Source: an uncultured Eubacteriales bacterium | GTDB taxonomy: Bacteria; Bacillota; Clostridia; Peptostreptococcales; Anaerovoracaceae | DNA: 59,667 nt | NCBI GenBank assembly: GCA_902778565.1 | Contig: CACYYH010000004.1 | Span: 1-59,667 of the forward strand | Direction of reading: 5' to 3' | Part shown: positions 50,026-58,899 of the stretch, piece after piece | Layout: every line of letters starts with the position of its first letter | How positions within the stretch are numbered: the first letter of the stretch is position 1 | The notes under the pieces: model-generated | Database searches by the model: none | Seen by the model: only the letters and a program-made list of their open reading frames with translations | What the model was told of the DNA's origin: nothing | Position numbers and translations under genes: made by a program

Positions 50026-51933
50026 ATGGCTAAAGTTATAGGAATCGACTTAGGAACAACCAACAGCTGCGTAGCAGTACTTGAAGGCGGCGAGCCCGTA
50101 GTTATCGCAAACGCAGAAGGAATGAGAACCACACCTTCAGTTGTAGGTTTCAAAAAGGACGGAGAGAGATTAGTAGGTGAAACAGCAAAGAGACAGGCTG
50201 TAACAAATCCCGACAGAACAGTATCATCCATCAAGAGACACATGGGTGAGAACTATAAAGTAACCATCGACGGCAAGGACTACACACCGCAGGAGATCAG
50301 CGCCATGATCCTTACCAAGTTAAAGAACGATGCTGAAGCTTATCTCGGAGAAAAGGTAACAGAAGCTGTAATCACAGTTCCCGCTTACTTCTCAGACTCC
50401 CAGAAGCAGGCTACCAAGGACGCTGGAAGGATCGCAGGTCTCGACGTTAAGAGAATCATCAACGAGCCTACCGCAGCATCCCTTGCATATGGCCTTGATA
50501 AGGAAGAAGGATCCCACAAGATCCTGGTATACGACCTGGGCGGCGGCACCTTCGATGTATCCATCCTCGAACTGGGCGACGGAGTATTCGAAGTACTTGC
50601 TACAAACGGCGACACCAAGCTGGGCGGAGATGACTTCGATGAAGTTATCATGAACTGGCTGGCAGACGATTTTGCAAGACAGTATGGCGTAGACCTCAGA
50701 CAGGACAAGATGGCTCTTCAGAGACTGAAGGAAGCTGCAGAAAAGGCTAAGAAGGAACTCAGTGCTTCCCAGACCACAAACATCAACCTGCCTTTCATCT
50801 CAGTATCCGCAGACGGCCCTCTTCACATGAACGTAGACCTGACACGTGCTAAGTTCAACCAGTTGACAGAACACCTCGTACAGAGAACCATCGAGCCTAT
50901 GCACAAGGCTATGAGAGATGCCGGCGTTACTAACGCTGACATCGCTAAGGTTATCCTGGTAGGCGGATCCACACGTATCCCCGCAGTTCAGGAAGCTGTT
51001 AAGAGCGTTACAGGCAAGGAACCCTTCAAGGGCATCAACCCCGATGAGTGCGTAGCAGTCGGAGCTGCTATTCAGGCAGGCGTTCTCACAGGTGAAGTTC
51101 ACGACGTACTTCTTCTGGACGTTACACCGCTTTCACTGTCCATCGAGACTCTGGGCGGAGTTGCAACCAAGCTCATCGAAAGAAATACGACCATCCCTAC
51201 AAAGAAGTCACAGATCTTCTCAACAGCAGCAGACAACCAGACTGCAGTAGATATCCACGTAATGCAGGGTGAAAGAGAAATGGCAGCAGGAAACACCACA
51301 CTCGGAAGATTCCAGCTCACCGGTATCGCTCCCGCTCCTCGTGGAATCCCTCAGATCGAAGTTACCTTCGATATCGATGCAAATGGTATCGTAAACGTAT
51401 CTGCTAAGGATATGGGAACAGGTAAGGAACAGCACATCACCATCACTTCCTCCACAAACCTTTCCGAGGATGAGATCAACAGAAAGGTAAAGGAAGCTGA
51501 GGCTTATGCTGAAGAAGACAAGAAGAGAAAAGAAGAAGTAGAAGTAAGAAATAAGGCAGAAGCTCTTATCTACGATACAGACAAGTCCCTGAAGGATCTG
51601 GAAGGCAAGCTTACAGATTCCGAGAAGCAGGAGATCACAGACGCCAAGGATCAGCTCCAGGCAGTTCTGAACAACGGCACAGTTGATCAGATCAAGGAGA
51701 AGACAGAAGCTCTCACAGAGAAGTTCCACATCATCTCCACCAAGCTCTATCAGCAGGCTGCTCAGCAGCAGCAGGCTCAGGGCAATCCCAACATGGGAGG
51801 AGCAGGCTTCAACCCCAACATGGGAGGACAGGGATTCGATCCCAACAACTTCACAGGTGGACAGCAGGCAGGACCTGCAAACGACGACAACGTTGTAGAT
51901 GCAGACTACACCGTAGTTGACGAAGATAAATAA
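50026..51933 (+). CDS. dnaK: Chaperone DnaK (Hsp70)
   Basis: 635 residues. ATPase domain with [13 protein letters not shown] and [15 protein letters not shown], substrate-binding domain after the [14 protein letters not shown] linker region, a Gln/Asn/Gly-rich lid tail and the [12 protein letters not shown]-terminus. AGGAGG precedes the ATG. Works with DnaJ and GrpE in protein folding. Confidence 0.99.
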   Translation: MAKVIGIDLGTTNSCVAVLEGGEPVVIANAEGMRTTPSVVGFKKDGERLVGETAKRQAVTNPDRTVSSIKRHMGENYKVTIDGKDYTPQEISAMILTKLKNDAEAYLGEKVTEAVITVPAYFSDSQKQATKDAGRIAGLDVKRIINEPTAASLAYGLDKEEGSHKILVYDLGGGTFDVSILELGDGVFEVLATNGDTKLGGDDFDEVIMNWLADDFARQYGVDLRQDKMALQRLKEAAEKAKKELSASQTTNINLPFISVSADGPLHMNVDLTRAKFNQLTEHLVQRTIEPMHKAMRDAGVTNADIAKVILVGGSTRIPAVQEAVKSVTGKEPFKGINPDECVAVGAAIQAGVLTGEVHDVLLLDVTPLSLSIETLGGVATKLIERNTTIPTKKSQIFSTAADNQTAVDIHVMQGEREMAAGNTTLGRFQLTGIAPAPRGIPQIEVTFDIDANGIVNVSAKDMGTGKEQHITITSSTNLSEDEINRKVKEAEAYAEEDKKRKEEVEVRNKAEALIYDTDKSLKDLEGKLTDSEKQEITDAKDQLQAVLNNGTVDQIKEKTEALTEKFHIISTKLYQQAAQQQQAQGNPNMGGAGFNPNMGGQGFDPNNFTGGQQAGPANDDNVVDADYTVVDEDK

Positions 51934-51945
51934 GCAAGCTTTTCA

Positions 51946-51982
51946 AGGGGGCTGATGAAGCCCCCTGAATCTTGTATTTTTG
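51946..51982 (+). terminator. Hairpin between dnaK and dnaJ
   Basis: AGGGGGCT / AGCCCCCT (51946-51953, 51959-51966) with loop GATGA and TATTTTT about ten bases on. It probably lowers dnaJ expression relative to dnaK or protects the upstream mRNA end. Confidence 0.6.
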
Positions 51983-51995
51983 AGGTTTGTAAATT

Positions 51996-53165
51996 ATGGC
52001 AGATAAACGCGATTATTATGAAGTCCTGGGGCTCAAAAAAGGAGCGTCCGAGGAGGAGATAAAGAAGGCTTTCCGTAAGATGGCCATGAAGTATCACCCT
52101 GACAGGAATCCCGGCGACAAGACGGCGGAGGAAAAGTTCAAGGAGGTCAACGAGGCTTACTCGGTTCTTTCCGACCCGGATAAAAAATCTAAATATGACC
52201 GCTTCGGTTTCGCGGGGGTAGATCCTAACGCAGGCGCCGGCGGCTTCGGCGGAGGTTTCGGCGGCTTCGGTGGCTTTGGCGGCAGCGGAGGAAATCCTTT
52301 TGCCGGCTTTGAAGATATCTTCAATATGTTCGGCGGCGGCTTTGGCGGATCCTCCAATACCAGAAGGGCCAATCAGCCCAGAAAGGGCAGGGATCTTCAG
52401 AAAGCCATCAGCATCACATTTGAAGAGGCTGCTTTCGGCTGCAAAAAAACTGTCAGCCTGAATAAGTACGTTACCTGTCCTACCTGTAAGGGTGACGGGG
52501 CAAAACCCGGCACAGAAAAGAAGACATGTCCTAAGTGTGGTGGATCAGGTCAGGTACAGACTGTACAGAGAACACCTTTCGGCCAGTTCCAGACTATGTC
52601 CACCTGTGATCAGTGCGGAGGCACGGGAACCATCATAGAGACACCTTGTCCGGACTGCGGAGCGACCGGAAGGATGAAGAAAAACGTATCAATTACAGTT
52701 GATATTCCGGCAGGAGTGGATAATGAGTCGGTGATTCCGATCCGTGGACAGGGCGAACCCGGATATAACGGCGGCCCTGCAGGCGATCTCTACATCGTTC
52801 TCAACGTGAAACCCCACAGCATGTTCAAGCGTAATGGCGCGGATCTTTACCTTGAGATCCCCATCAGCTTCGACCAGGCTGCTCTCGGAGCAGAGATTAC
52901 AGTTCCCACTCTTGAAGGCAAGGTCAAATACAAGATCCCTCAGGGCACTCAGCCCGGCACAAAGTTCAGACTGAAGGAGAAGGGCATCAAGTACCTGAGA
53001 AGAGAGGCCAAAGGAGACCTTTACGTTACCGTAAATCTGGAGATACCTACCAAGCTCAACGGCAAGCAGAAGAAGGCTATCGAAGCCATGGCTGCTGAGG
53101 TAACGGAGGAATGCTACCAGAAGAAGTCAAGCTTTACCAGTAAGATCAAGGAGTGGTTCAGCTAA
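51996..53165 (+). CDS. dnaJ: Chaperone DnaJ (Hsp40)
   Basis: 389 residues. J domain with YHPDRNPG (HPD), a Gly/Phe-rich region (about 75-115), and four zinc-binding repeats [24 protein letters not shown] and CPDCGATG, then the C-terminal substrate domains. Stimulates the ATPase of DnaK. The last codon and the stop lie inside the left arm of the nested repeat at 53161-53337. Confidence 0.98.
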   Translation: MADKRDYYEVLGLKKGASEEEIKKAFRKMAMKYHPDRNPGDKTAEEKFKEVNEAYSVLSDPDKKSKYDRFGFAGVDPNAGAGGFGGGFGGFGGFGGSGGNPFAGFEDIFNMFGGGFGGSSNTRRANQPRKGRDLQKAISITFEEAAFGCKKTVSLNKYVTCPTCKGDGAKPGTEKKTCPKCGGSGQVQTVQRTPFGQFQTMSTCDQCGGTGTIIETPCPDCGATGRMKKNVSITVDIPAGVDNESVIPIRGQGEPGYNGGPAGDLYIVLNVKPHSMFKRNGADLYLEIPISFDQAALGAEITVPTLEGKVKYKIPQGTQPGTKFRLKEKGIKYLRREAKGDLYVTVNLEIPTKLNGKQKKAIEAMAAEVTEECYQKKSSFTSKIKEWFS

Positions 53166-53337
53166 AGCATTAAGACCGGTCGAGCTCAGTGCTCGTCGCA
53201 TCAGTTGTTAACAAATCAAAAGTGCTCCTCTTGGGAGGATGCCTACAAAATTACGGCATCCTCATCCAATCGAAGCACTTTTTTCTTTGAACAACTTTCG
53301 CTCCTCGCAAAAGCCCAACCGTTCTTAATGCTTTAGC
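53161..53337 (+). ncRNA. Nested covarying stem-loop element, copy A (unrecognised structured RNA)
   Basis: A single long hairpin-like fold. Helix 1 is 53161-53175 with 53323-53337 (15 perfect pairs) plus 53177-53180 with 53318-53321. It closes an internal loop of 22 and 21 nt holding GTGCTCGTCGCATC and TTCGCTCCTCGCA. Helix 2 AGTTGTT/AACAACT is followed by AACAAATC opposite TTCTTTG. Helix 3 AAAAGTGCT/AGCACTTTT ends in six T. TTGG/CCAA and helix 4 GAGGATGCC/GGCATCCTC carry loop TACAAAATTAC. The copy at 58638 has the same loops and loop lengths with different but still paired helices. Helix 3 plus T6 can also terminate dnaJ transcription. Family unknown to me. Confidence 0.8.
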
Positions 53338-53378
53338 TTCTGCAAAAAAGGCGGCCGATCTTCGCTCCTCGCAGAAAC
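53338..53378 (+). repeat. Partial extra copy of the conserved loop motif
   Basis: TTCGCTCCTCGCA (53361-53373) is identical to the 3' internal-loop strand of copy A (53297-53309). It is flanked by the short repeat TTCTGC (53338-53343) / GCAGAA (53371-53376). The rest of the element is missing, so this may be a relic. Confidence 0.55.
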
Positions 53379-53423
53379 TGACATGCTGAACGTGTTCCGG
53401 AAATGACATTTTTATTCAAAAAA

Positions 53424-53452
53424 TTGGCAGACATGGTTTTTTATGCTATACT
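53424..53452 (+). promoter_or_regulatory. mnmA promoter
   Basis: TTGGCA (53424-53429), 17 bp, TATACT (53447-53452) with an extended TG (53444-53445). Apart from this, the 308-base gap between dnaJ and mnmA holds the nested repeat and the partial copy. Confidence 0.85.
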
Positions 53453-53473
53453 GATTCAGATAGGAGAACTGAA

Positions 53474-54541
53474 ATGAAAGCGCTCATCGCCATGAGCGGC
53501 GGAGTTGATTCCAGCGTAGCCGCTCTTCTTACAAAAGAAAAAGGTATAGACTGCATTGGATGCACCATGAAGCTCTATGAAGCGGAGGATACGGATCTTC
53601 CGCCTACAGACGGTAAGACCTGCTGCAGTCTGGACGATACGGAAGACGCCAGATCGGTGGCCTTCAGACTTGGCATGCCTTTCTACGTCTTCAACTATAA
53701 GGAGGAGTTCAAGGATAAGGTCATGAGCAAATTTGCCGCATGCTATGAGAAAGGAATGACTCCGAACCCATGCATCGACTGCAATAAATATCTGAAGTTC
53801 GGTAAGCTCCATGAGAGGGCAGAGGTGCTGGGCTGCGATTACGTGGTCACAGGCCATTACGCCAGAATAGAAAAGCAGGGGGATGAATATGTCCTTAAAC
53901 GCGCACTGGATGAATCAAAGGATCAAAGCTACGTCCTTTACAATCTTACGCAGGAACTGCTGGCACACACACTTTTCCCCCTTGGTGAGCTCACCAAGAA
54001 AGAGGCCAGAGAGATCGCCGAGCAGCATGGTTTTGTAAATGCCAATAAGCCTGACAGCCAGGATATTTGCTTCGTGCCGGACGGCGATTACGCCACGGTG
54101 GTTGAAAAGATCACCGGCAGAACTCCTGAACCCGGCGACTTCGTGGATAAAGAGGGAAATGTCATAGGTCATCATAAGGGAATAATAAACTATACCATCG
54201 GCCAGAGAAAAGGACTGGGTCTGGCAATGGGACATCCGGTATTCGTCTGCGACATCTGTCCGGAGAACAACTCCGTGGTCATCGGCGAGAACGAAGACCT
54301 GATGAAGAGGGAAGTCCTCGTAAAGGACTTTAACTGGATCTCAGGCAAGACGCCTGCTGAACCCATGCGCTGCACCGCCAAGACCAGGTACCGCATGAAA
54401 GATCAGCCGGCAACGATCTATCCGATGGAAGGCGGAGGTGCAAGGATCGTCTTCGATGAACCCCAGAGAGCAATTACCCGCGGTCAGTCTGCAGTGGCAT
54501 ACGATGGGGACGTGGTATTGGGCGGAGGCGTAATTGAATAA
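53474..54541 (+). CDS. mnmA: tRNA-specific 2-thiouridylase MnmA
   Basis: 355 residues; thiolates U34 of Lys, Glu and Gln tRNAs. The PP-loop is AMSGGVDSSVAALL at the N-terminus. The catalytic cysteine pair is seen in NPCIDCNKYLKFG (about 100) and SQDICFVPDGDY (about 197). The C-terminal beta-barrel tRNA-contact region is complete. TAGGAGA precedes the ATG. Followed by a 447-base gap containing the tandem array. Confidence 0.97.
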   Translation: MKALIAMSGGVDSSVAALLTKEKGIDCIGCTMKLYEAEDTDLPPTDGKTCCSLDDTEDARSVAFRLGMPFYVFNYKEEFKDKVMSKFAACYEKGMTPNPCIDCNKYLKFGKLHERAEVLGCDYVVTGHYARIEKQGDEYVLKRALDESKDQSYVLYNLTQELLAHTLFPLGELTKKEAREIAEQHGFVNANKPDSQDICFVPDGDYATVVEKITGRTPEPGDFVDKEGNVIGHHKGIINYTIGQRKGLGLAMGHPVFVCDICPENNSVVIGENEDLMKREVLVKDFNWISGKTPAEPMRCTAKTRYRMKDQPATIYPMEGGGARIVFDEPQRAITRGQSAVAYDGDVVLGGGVIE

Positions 54542-54569
54542 AAATCAAAATGCGAATGATAAATGATCC

Positions 54570-54600
54570 AGCGCTTCGCACATGCGTCCGGAGCGCTTTT
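54570..54600 (+). terminator. Weak terminator after mnmA
   Basis: AGCGCT / AGCGCT (about 54572-54577, 54591-54596) with CCA/TGG outer bases and TTTT. Low T content makes it uncertain. Confidence 0.4.
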
Positions 54601-54635
54601 GGTGGAAGAATCGGGAACGTGTGATAAGGGTGCTT

Positions 54636-54988
54636 TATCCGTCTGCAAACTTTTTACAGCTGGGATCAGTATTTTGGTCAACTGGATTATCCTGAATAGG
54701 AATTCTTTTCATAGGGATCAGATTTATGCGAATTAAATTATCCTGAAATACCATTTATTTCTTAAGGATCAAATCGTGGCGAATTAAACTATCCTGGAAT
54801 GTGAATTTTGCCACAGGGATAATGATTCATGGAAAGAAAGGTATCCTTAAATTTGTTTTTTCTTTGAAGGATCAGAACGATGAGTAAAAAGACTATCCCG
54901 GAGAATGGTTTTTCCATAAAGGATCAAATGTTAGCATCAAGACGATTATCCTGAAGAATATTATTTCCGGAAGGATCCGAATCAAAAA
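54636..54988 (+). repeat. Seven tandem ~52-bp units, degenerate copies of the downstream gene's translation start region
   Basis: TATCC blocks begin at 54636, 54688, 54739, 54790, 54842, 54894 and 54947, spaced 51-53 bp. Each is followed about 20 bp later by (A/G)GGATCA (54662, 54714, 54765, 54816, 54868, 54920, 54972). Each pair forms a hairpin whose inner bases differ but often pair (for example CTG/CAG, GAAATA/TATTTC, GTG/CAC). Most AGGAT blocks are followed within 3-9 bases by ATG or GTG and codons resembling the real gene start. The eighth TATCC (55005) is inside the symporter gene. This array fills the gap between mnmA and the symporter. Confidence 0.88.
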
Positions 54989-56434
54989 ATGTCTGAAAGA
55001 AAATTATCCGTAAAAAATAAAATAAGCTACGGAGTAGGGTGTATTTGTGACAATACGCTCTATACGCTGAGCGGCACATATCTGATGTTATACCTTACGA
55101 CGGTGGCAGGGGTGGAGCCCGCGGCAGCGGGAGCCATCAGCGCCGTCGGTTCGGTTTGGGAGGCCATAGTCGGCCCGTTTTTTGGTTACAGCTCAGACAA
55201 CATGATCTCGCGCCTTGGCAAGAGAAAACCCTTCATGCTGTTTGCTGCCATACCGGTGGCGGTGGTCACAAGCCTGCTCTTTACTACCATAAACGCAGGC
55301 CCGGCTGTGAAAGCCATATACTATACGGCGATGATACTTTTGTACTGGACCTTCTTCAGCATGGAGTTCGTGCCCTATATGAGCTGGGGCGCGGATCTGG
55401 CAGAAAACTATTATGACCGTACGTCGCTGAGATCCTATGCCTACGTTTTCGGTCAGGCGGGAATGCTGATAGGTATGGTGCTGCCCACGATCATCGTGGA
55501 CTGGGCAATGAATGCCGGAAGGACCGGCCAGCAGTCATGGCAGCTGGTGGGAATGTTCTGCGGGACCTGCGCGGGACTGGCTCTCCTGATCTCCGCTTTG
55601 ACCCTTAAAAAGGGAGATCGTCCGAAGGATGATCCGGAGATAAAGAGGCTGAAGGCTGAACGCAGGGCGGAAAGAGAAGCTGAGGGCAGGCAGTCACTTC
55701 TTTCAAAAGGCGCAGCCATCCTCAGGGAGTATTTCAGCATACTGAAACTCAGATCCATGAGATATCTGCTTATGGTATCCATGCTTTATCTGATCGCAAA
55801 CACCATATTCAGCTCAGACAGAGTATTCTTTATGACCTATAACCTGGGCATGAGTCAGAAAACCATATCTGCCATCATGCTTCTGATAACCCTTTCGGGC
55901 ATAGCATTCGTTCCATTCATCGAAAGGCTGTCCGGCCGTTTCGACAAGAAGAACGTATTCATGCTGGGAATAGGACTGGCGGGAGTGCTTCTCATACTCA
56001 TGCGCTTCGTGCCTACGGTGGGCTTAAAGAGCGTCATAGCCGTAAGCTTGTTTTATTCCGTGGCGAACACCTGCTACTGGCAGCTGATGCCCTCTATGAT
56101 CTATGATATCGCTGAAATAGATGAGATCGTGACAGGTGAGTCGCACGCGGGCTCTGTCATATCCTTCCAGGCGCTGAGTGAGTCGGTCTGCATAGCTATC
56201 GGACTGCAGGCACTGGGCATCATTCTTTCGCTTTCCGGTTTCGACGAGACCCAGCCCTCACCGATTGAGGCGGGCGGCGTCATCATGCAGCCCGAATCGG
56301 CTCTTACGTGGGTAAGCCATTCATTCACACTGATACCCGGTATATTCATGGTGCTGGTGCTTCTGGTCATGCTGAAGTACCCTGTGACACAGGAAAAACT
56401 TAAGAAACTGAGAGAAGAAAAAATGTTAAAATAA
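54989..56434 (+). CDS. GPH-type sugar/cation symporter (MFS, MelB/XynP-like)
   Basis: 481 residues and about 12 hydrophobic segments. The start KLSVKNKISYGVGCICDN and the YTLSGTYLMLYLTTVAGV first helix match glycoside-pentoside-hexuronide:cation symporters. A basic cytoplasmic loop (about 210-240) splits the halves, and a MYSVANTCYW-type segment (FYSVANTCYWQLMPSMIYDI) matches the conserved motif of the second half. GGAAGGAT about 12 bases before the ATG lies in the right arm of the last hairpin of the tandem array, which may mask it. The transported sugar is unknown and no glycosidase is adjacent. Confidence 0.9.
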   Translation: MSERKLSVKNKISYGVGCICDNTLYTLSGTYLMLYLTTVAGVEPAAAGAISAVGSVWEAIVGPFFGYSSDNMISRLGKRKPFMLFAAIPVAVVTSLLFTTINAGPAVKAIYYTAMILLYWTFFSMEFVPYMSWGADLAENYYDRTSLRSYAYVFGQAGMLIGMVLPTIIVDWAMNAGRTGQQSWQLVGMFCGTCAGLALLISALTLKKGDRPKDDPEIKRLKAERRAEREAEGRQSLLSKGAAILREYFSILKLRSMRYLLMVSMLYLIANTIFSSDRVFFMTYNLGMSQKTISAIMLLITLSGIAFVPFIERLSGRFDKKNVFMLGIGLAGVLLILMRFVPTVGLKSVIAVSLFYSVANTCYWQLMPSMIYDIAEIDEIVTGESHAGSVISFQALSESVCIAIGLQALGIILSLSGFDETQPSPIEAGGVIMQPESALTWVSHSFTLIPGIFMVLVLLVMLKYPVTQEKLKKLREEKMLK

Positions 56435-56437
56435 TGC

Positions 56438-56466
56438 TTGCATTTTCAGGCGCGCGCCTATATAAT
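56438..56466 (+). promoter_or_regulatory. rpsT promoter
   Basis: TTGCAT (56438-56443), 17 bp, TATAAT (56461-56466), starting inside the intergenic region after the symporter. Confidence 0.88.
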
Positions 56467-56482
56467 ACTAATGCGAATTTAT

Positions 56483-56526
56483 TAAGCCGGCTATTTATGT
56501 GCGAACAGCCCAACCCGGTCGGCTAA
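56483..56526 (+). ncRNA. rpsT 5' leader stem-loop
   Basis: AGCCG (56485-56489) pairs with CGGCT (56520-56524), with TTA/TAA-like outer bases, enclosing about 30 nt; about 30 bases before the rpsT start and at the beginning of the mRNA. It could be a site for S20 autoregulation; inferred from position only. Confidence 0.4.
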
Positions 56527-56557
56527 CCAAAAAATATATAAAGTGGGGTGAAATTTC

Positions 56558-56830
56558 ATGGCAAACATTAAATCCGCAAAGAAGAGAATCAAGGTAATCG
56601 ACAAGAAGACTGCAAGAAACAGAAGAGTAAGAAATCATCTGAAAGCTGTTCTTAAGAACTTCGACAACGCTGTAGCAGAAGGAAACTTCGAGACTGCAGA
56701 CGAAAAGTTCAGACTTGCAGAAAAGAAGCTTATGCAGGCTGCTTCCAAGGGAACTATCTCCAAGAACGCTGCATCCAGAAAGACTTCCAGATTAGCCAAG
56801 AAACTCAACGCAGCAAAGGCTGCAAAATAA
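56558..56830 (+). CDS. rpsT: 30S ribosomal protein S20
   Basis: 90 residues, standard length, Lys/Ala-rich helical bundle: MANIKSAKKRIKVIDKKTAR start, LMQAASKGTISKNAASRKTS and a KK-LNAAKAAK ending. Binds 16S rRNA early in assembly. GGGGTGA precedes the ATG. Stands alone with its own promoter and terminator. Confidence 0.98.
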   Translation: MANIKSAKKRIKVIDKKTARNRRVRNHLKAVLKNFDNAVAEGNFETADEKFRLAEKKLMQAASKGTISKNAASRKTSRLAKKLNAAKAAK

Positions 56831-56881
56831 GTCTCACCCGTCCCCACAGTGCATAAGTTAAATGCACAGCATGAGCAAAAC

Positions 56882-56917
56882 GCCCAGAGATAGTGTCTCC
56901 TCTGGGCTCTTTTTTTA
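56882..56917 (+). terminator. rpsT terminator
   Basis: GCCCAGAG / CTCTGGGC (56882-56889, 56900-56907) followed by TCTTTTTTT. Confidence 0.95.
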
Positions 56918-56936
56918 TACTGCTGACTTTCCTTCC

Positions 56937-56965
56937 TTGAATATGGAAATGTTTAGTGTTATGAT
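56937..56965 (+). promoter_or_regulatory. pckA promoter
   Basis: TTGAAT (56937-56942), 17 bp, TATGAT (56960-56965), about 55 bases before the pckA start. Confidence 0.7.
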
Positions 56966-57023
56966 TAATATGTGGTAATATGGTTTTGTATCACTATTAA
57001 ACATAAATGCCGGAGGTTTTGAA

Positions 57024-58637
57024 ATGGCGAATGTAGATTTAACCAGATACGGGATCACAGGAGCAACAGAGGTGATCCACAATCCCTCATATGAATTCCT
57101 CTTTGAAGAGGAGATGAAGCCGGAGCTGACAGGCTACGACAAGGGAACAATGACTGAACTGGATGCTGTCAACGTTATGACAGGTATCTATACCGGACGT
57201 TCCCCCAAGGATAAATATATCGTAATGGATGAAAATTCCAAGGATACGGTATGGTGGAACAGCAAGGAATATCCCAACGACAACCATCCCATGAGTGAAG
57301 AAGTCTGGGCTAAAGTAAAGGAGACTGCTGTTAAGGAGCTTTGCGGAAAGAGGCTCTTCGTTCAGGACGCTTTCTGCGGAACCAATCCCGATACCAGAAT
57401 GGCTATCCGCTTCATTATGGAAGTTGCATGGCAGGCTCACTTCGTAAAGAACATGTTCATCCAGCCCACGGAAGAGGAACTGGAAAATTTCGAACCCGAC
57501 TTTGTAATATACAATGCATCAAAGGCTGAGGCAGAGAACTGGGAAGAGCTGGGTCTCAACTCCAGCACAGTGGCTGCTTTCAATATCACAAGCCGCGAGC
57601 AGGTCATTCTGAACACCTGGTACGGCGGCGAGATGAAGAAGGGTATGTTCTCCATGATGAACTATTACCTTCCTCTTAAGGGCATCGCATCCATGCACTG
57701 CTCCGCAAACACCGACATGGAAGGTAAGAACACCGCTATATTCTTCGGACTTTCCGGAACCGGCAAGACTACTCTTTCCACAGATCCCAAGAGATTGCTC
57801 ATCGGCGATGACGAGCACGGCTGGGATGACAACGGAGTATTCAATTTTGAGGGCGGCTGCTATGCCAAGGTAATCAACCTTGACAAGGATTCCGAGCCCG
57901 ACATCTATAACGCCATCAGAAGAAACGCTCTTCTGGAGAACGTAACCGTTGATGAGAACGGCAAGATCGATTTCGCCGACAAGAGCGTTACCGAGAACAC
58001 CCGCGTTTCCTATCCTATCGAACACATAGAAAAGATCGCAAAGAACGTAAACGGCAAGTCCTCAGGTCCCGATGCAGAGAACGTTATCTTCCTCTCTGCA
58101 GACGCTTTCGGAGTGCTTCCTCCGGTATCCATCCTTACACCCGAGCAGACCAAGTACTACTTCCTGTCAGGATTCACAGCTAAGCTTGCAGGAACAGAGA
58201 GAGGAATCACCGAACCGACTCCTACGTTCTCAGCTTGCTTCGGACAGGCATTCCTGGAACTCCATCCCACAAAGTATGCTGAAGAGCTGGTTAAGAAAAT
58301 GGAGAAGTCAGGAGCCAAGGCATATCTGGTGAACACAGGCTGGAACGGAACCGGCAAGCGTATATCCATCAAGGATACCAGAGGAATCATCGACGCCATC
58401 CTGAACGGCGACGTGCTGAAGGCGCCTACCAAGATGATCCCCATCTTCGATTTTGAAGTTCCCACCGAACTTCCGGGAGTGGATCCCGCGATCCTGGATC
58501 CCAGAGATACCTACGCTGATCCCGCTGAGTGGGATGCCAAGGCACAGAATCTGGCAGGCAGATTCATCAAGAACTTCGTGAAGTACGAGTACAATGAAGC
58601 AGGCAAGGCATTAGTTGCAGCAGGACCGAAGCTGTGA
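57024..58637 (+). CDS. pckA: Phosphoenolpyruvate carboxykinase (ATP)
   Basis: 537 residues; interconverts oxaloacetate plus ATP with PEP, CO2 and [18 protein letters not shown] near the N-terminus, the kinase-1a P-loop [11 protein letters not shown] (about 243), metal-binding [11 protein letters not shown] (about 263) and [12 protein letters not shown] (about 435). In anaerobes the reaction can run toward oxaloacetate to save energy. GGAGG precedes the ATG. Followed by copy B of the nested stem-loop element. Confidence 0.98.
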   Translation: MANVDLTRYGITGATEVIHNPSYEFLFEEEMKPELTGYDKGTMTELDAVNVMTGIYTGRSPKDKYIVMDENSKDTVWWNSKEYPNDNHPMSEEVWAKVKETAVKELCGKRLFVQDAFCGTNPDTRMAIRFIMEVAWQAHFVKNMFIQPTEEELENFEPDFVIYNASKAEAENWEELGLNSSTVAAFNITSREQVILNTWYGGEMKKGMFSMMNYYLPLKGIASMHCSANTDMEGKNTAIFFGLSGTGKTTLSTDPKRLLIGDDEHGWDDNGVFNFEGGCYAKVINLDKDSEPDIYNAIRRNALLENVTVDENGKIDFADKSVTENTRVSYPIEHIEKIAKNVNGKSSGPDAENVIFLSADAFGVLPPVSILTPEQTKYYFLSGFTAKLAGTERGITEPTPTFSACFGQAFLELHPTKYAEELVKKMEKSGAKAYLVNTGWNGTGKRISIKDTRGIIDAILNGDVLKAPTKMIPIFDFEVPTELPGVDPAILDPRDTYADPAEWDAKAQNLAGRFIKNFVKYEYNEAGKALVAAGPKL

Positions 58638-58798
58638 TCATGTGCTGATCCTCGCCGGTGCTCGTCGCATCGATCAGAAACAAATCAAAACCGTCTCTCT
58701 TGGGCGGATCCCTACAAAATTACGGGATCCGCATCCAATCGAGCCGGTTTTTTCTTTGTCTGATCATCGCTCCTCGCAAAGTGAATATCAGCACATGA
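58638..58798 (+). ncRNA. Nested covarying stem-loop element, copy B (unrecognised structured RNA)
   Basis: Same architecture as copy A. Helix 1 TCATGTGCTGAT/ATCAGCACATGA (58638-58649, 58787-58798, perfect) closes an internal loop of 22 and 21 nt with GTGCTCGTCGCATC and TCGCTCCTCGCAAA. Helix 2 GATCAGA/TCTGATC is followed by AACAAATC opposite TTCTTTG. Helix 3 AAAACCG/CGGTTTT runs into six T. TTGG/CCAA and helix 4 GCGGATCCC/GGGATCCGC (58704-58712, 58724-58732) carry loop TACAAAATTAC. Helix sequences differ from copy A throughout yet pair. It begins at the base after the pckA stop and can act as its terminator. Confidence 0.8.
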
Positions 58799-58843
58799 CT
58801 ACAGCTATTGATAAATATTACTATAGCGCTTGAAAAACGGATA

Positions 58844-58852
58844 TGTTATAAT
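58844..58852 (+). promoter_or_regulatory. Extended -10 promoter of the 58900 gene
   Basis: TGTTATAAT (58844-58852) is a good extended -10; no -35 is recognisable at 17 bp. Confidence 0.6.
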
Positions 58853-58899
58853 CATTATGTATAGTTATGTTCATTTTCATTTTCATGAGGTAAGCAAAG

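Noticed and set aside
53161..53337. IS element or MITE with terminal inverted repeats
   Set aside because: Inverted repeats are nested in four layers with variable arms, no target-site duplication is visible, and the two copies share loops rather than ends. A mobile origin is not excluded but is not the simplest reading.
54636..54988. CRISPR-like array
   Set aside because: The spacing is regular (51-53 bp), but the conserved blocks are short (TATCCT and AGGATCA), drift between units and enclose partly self-complementary sequence. No cas genes are present and the units resemble the downstream gene's start.
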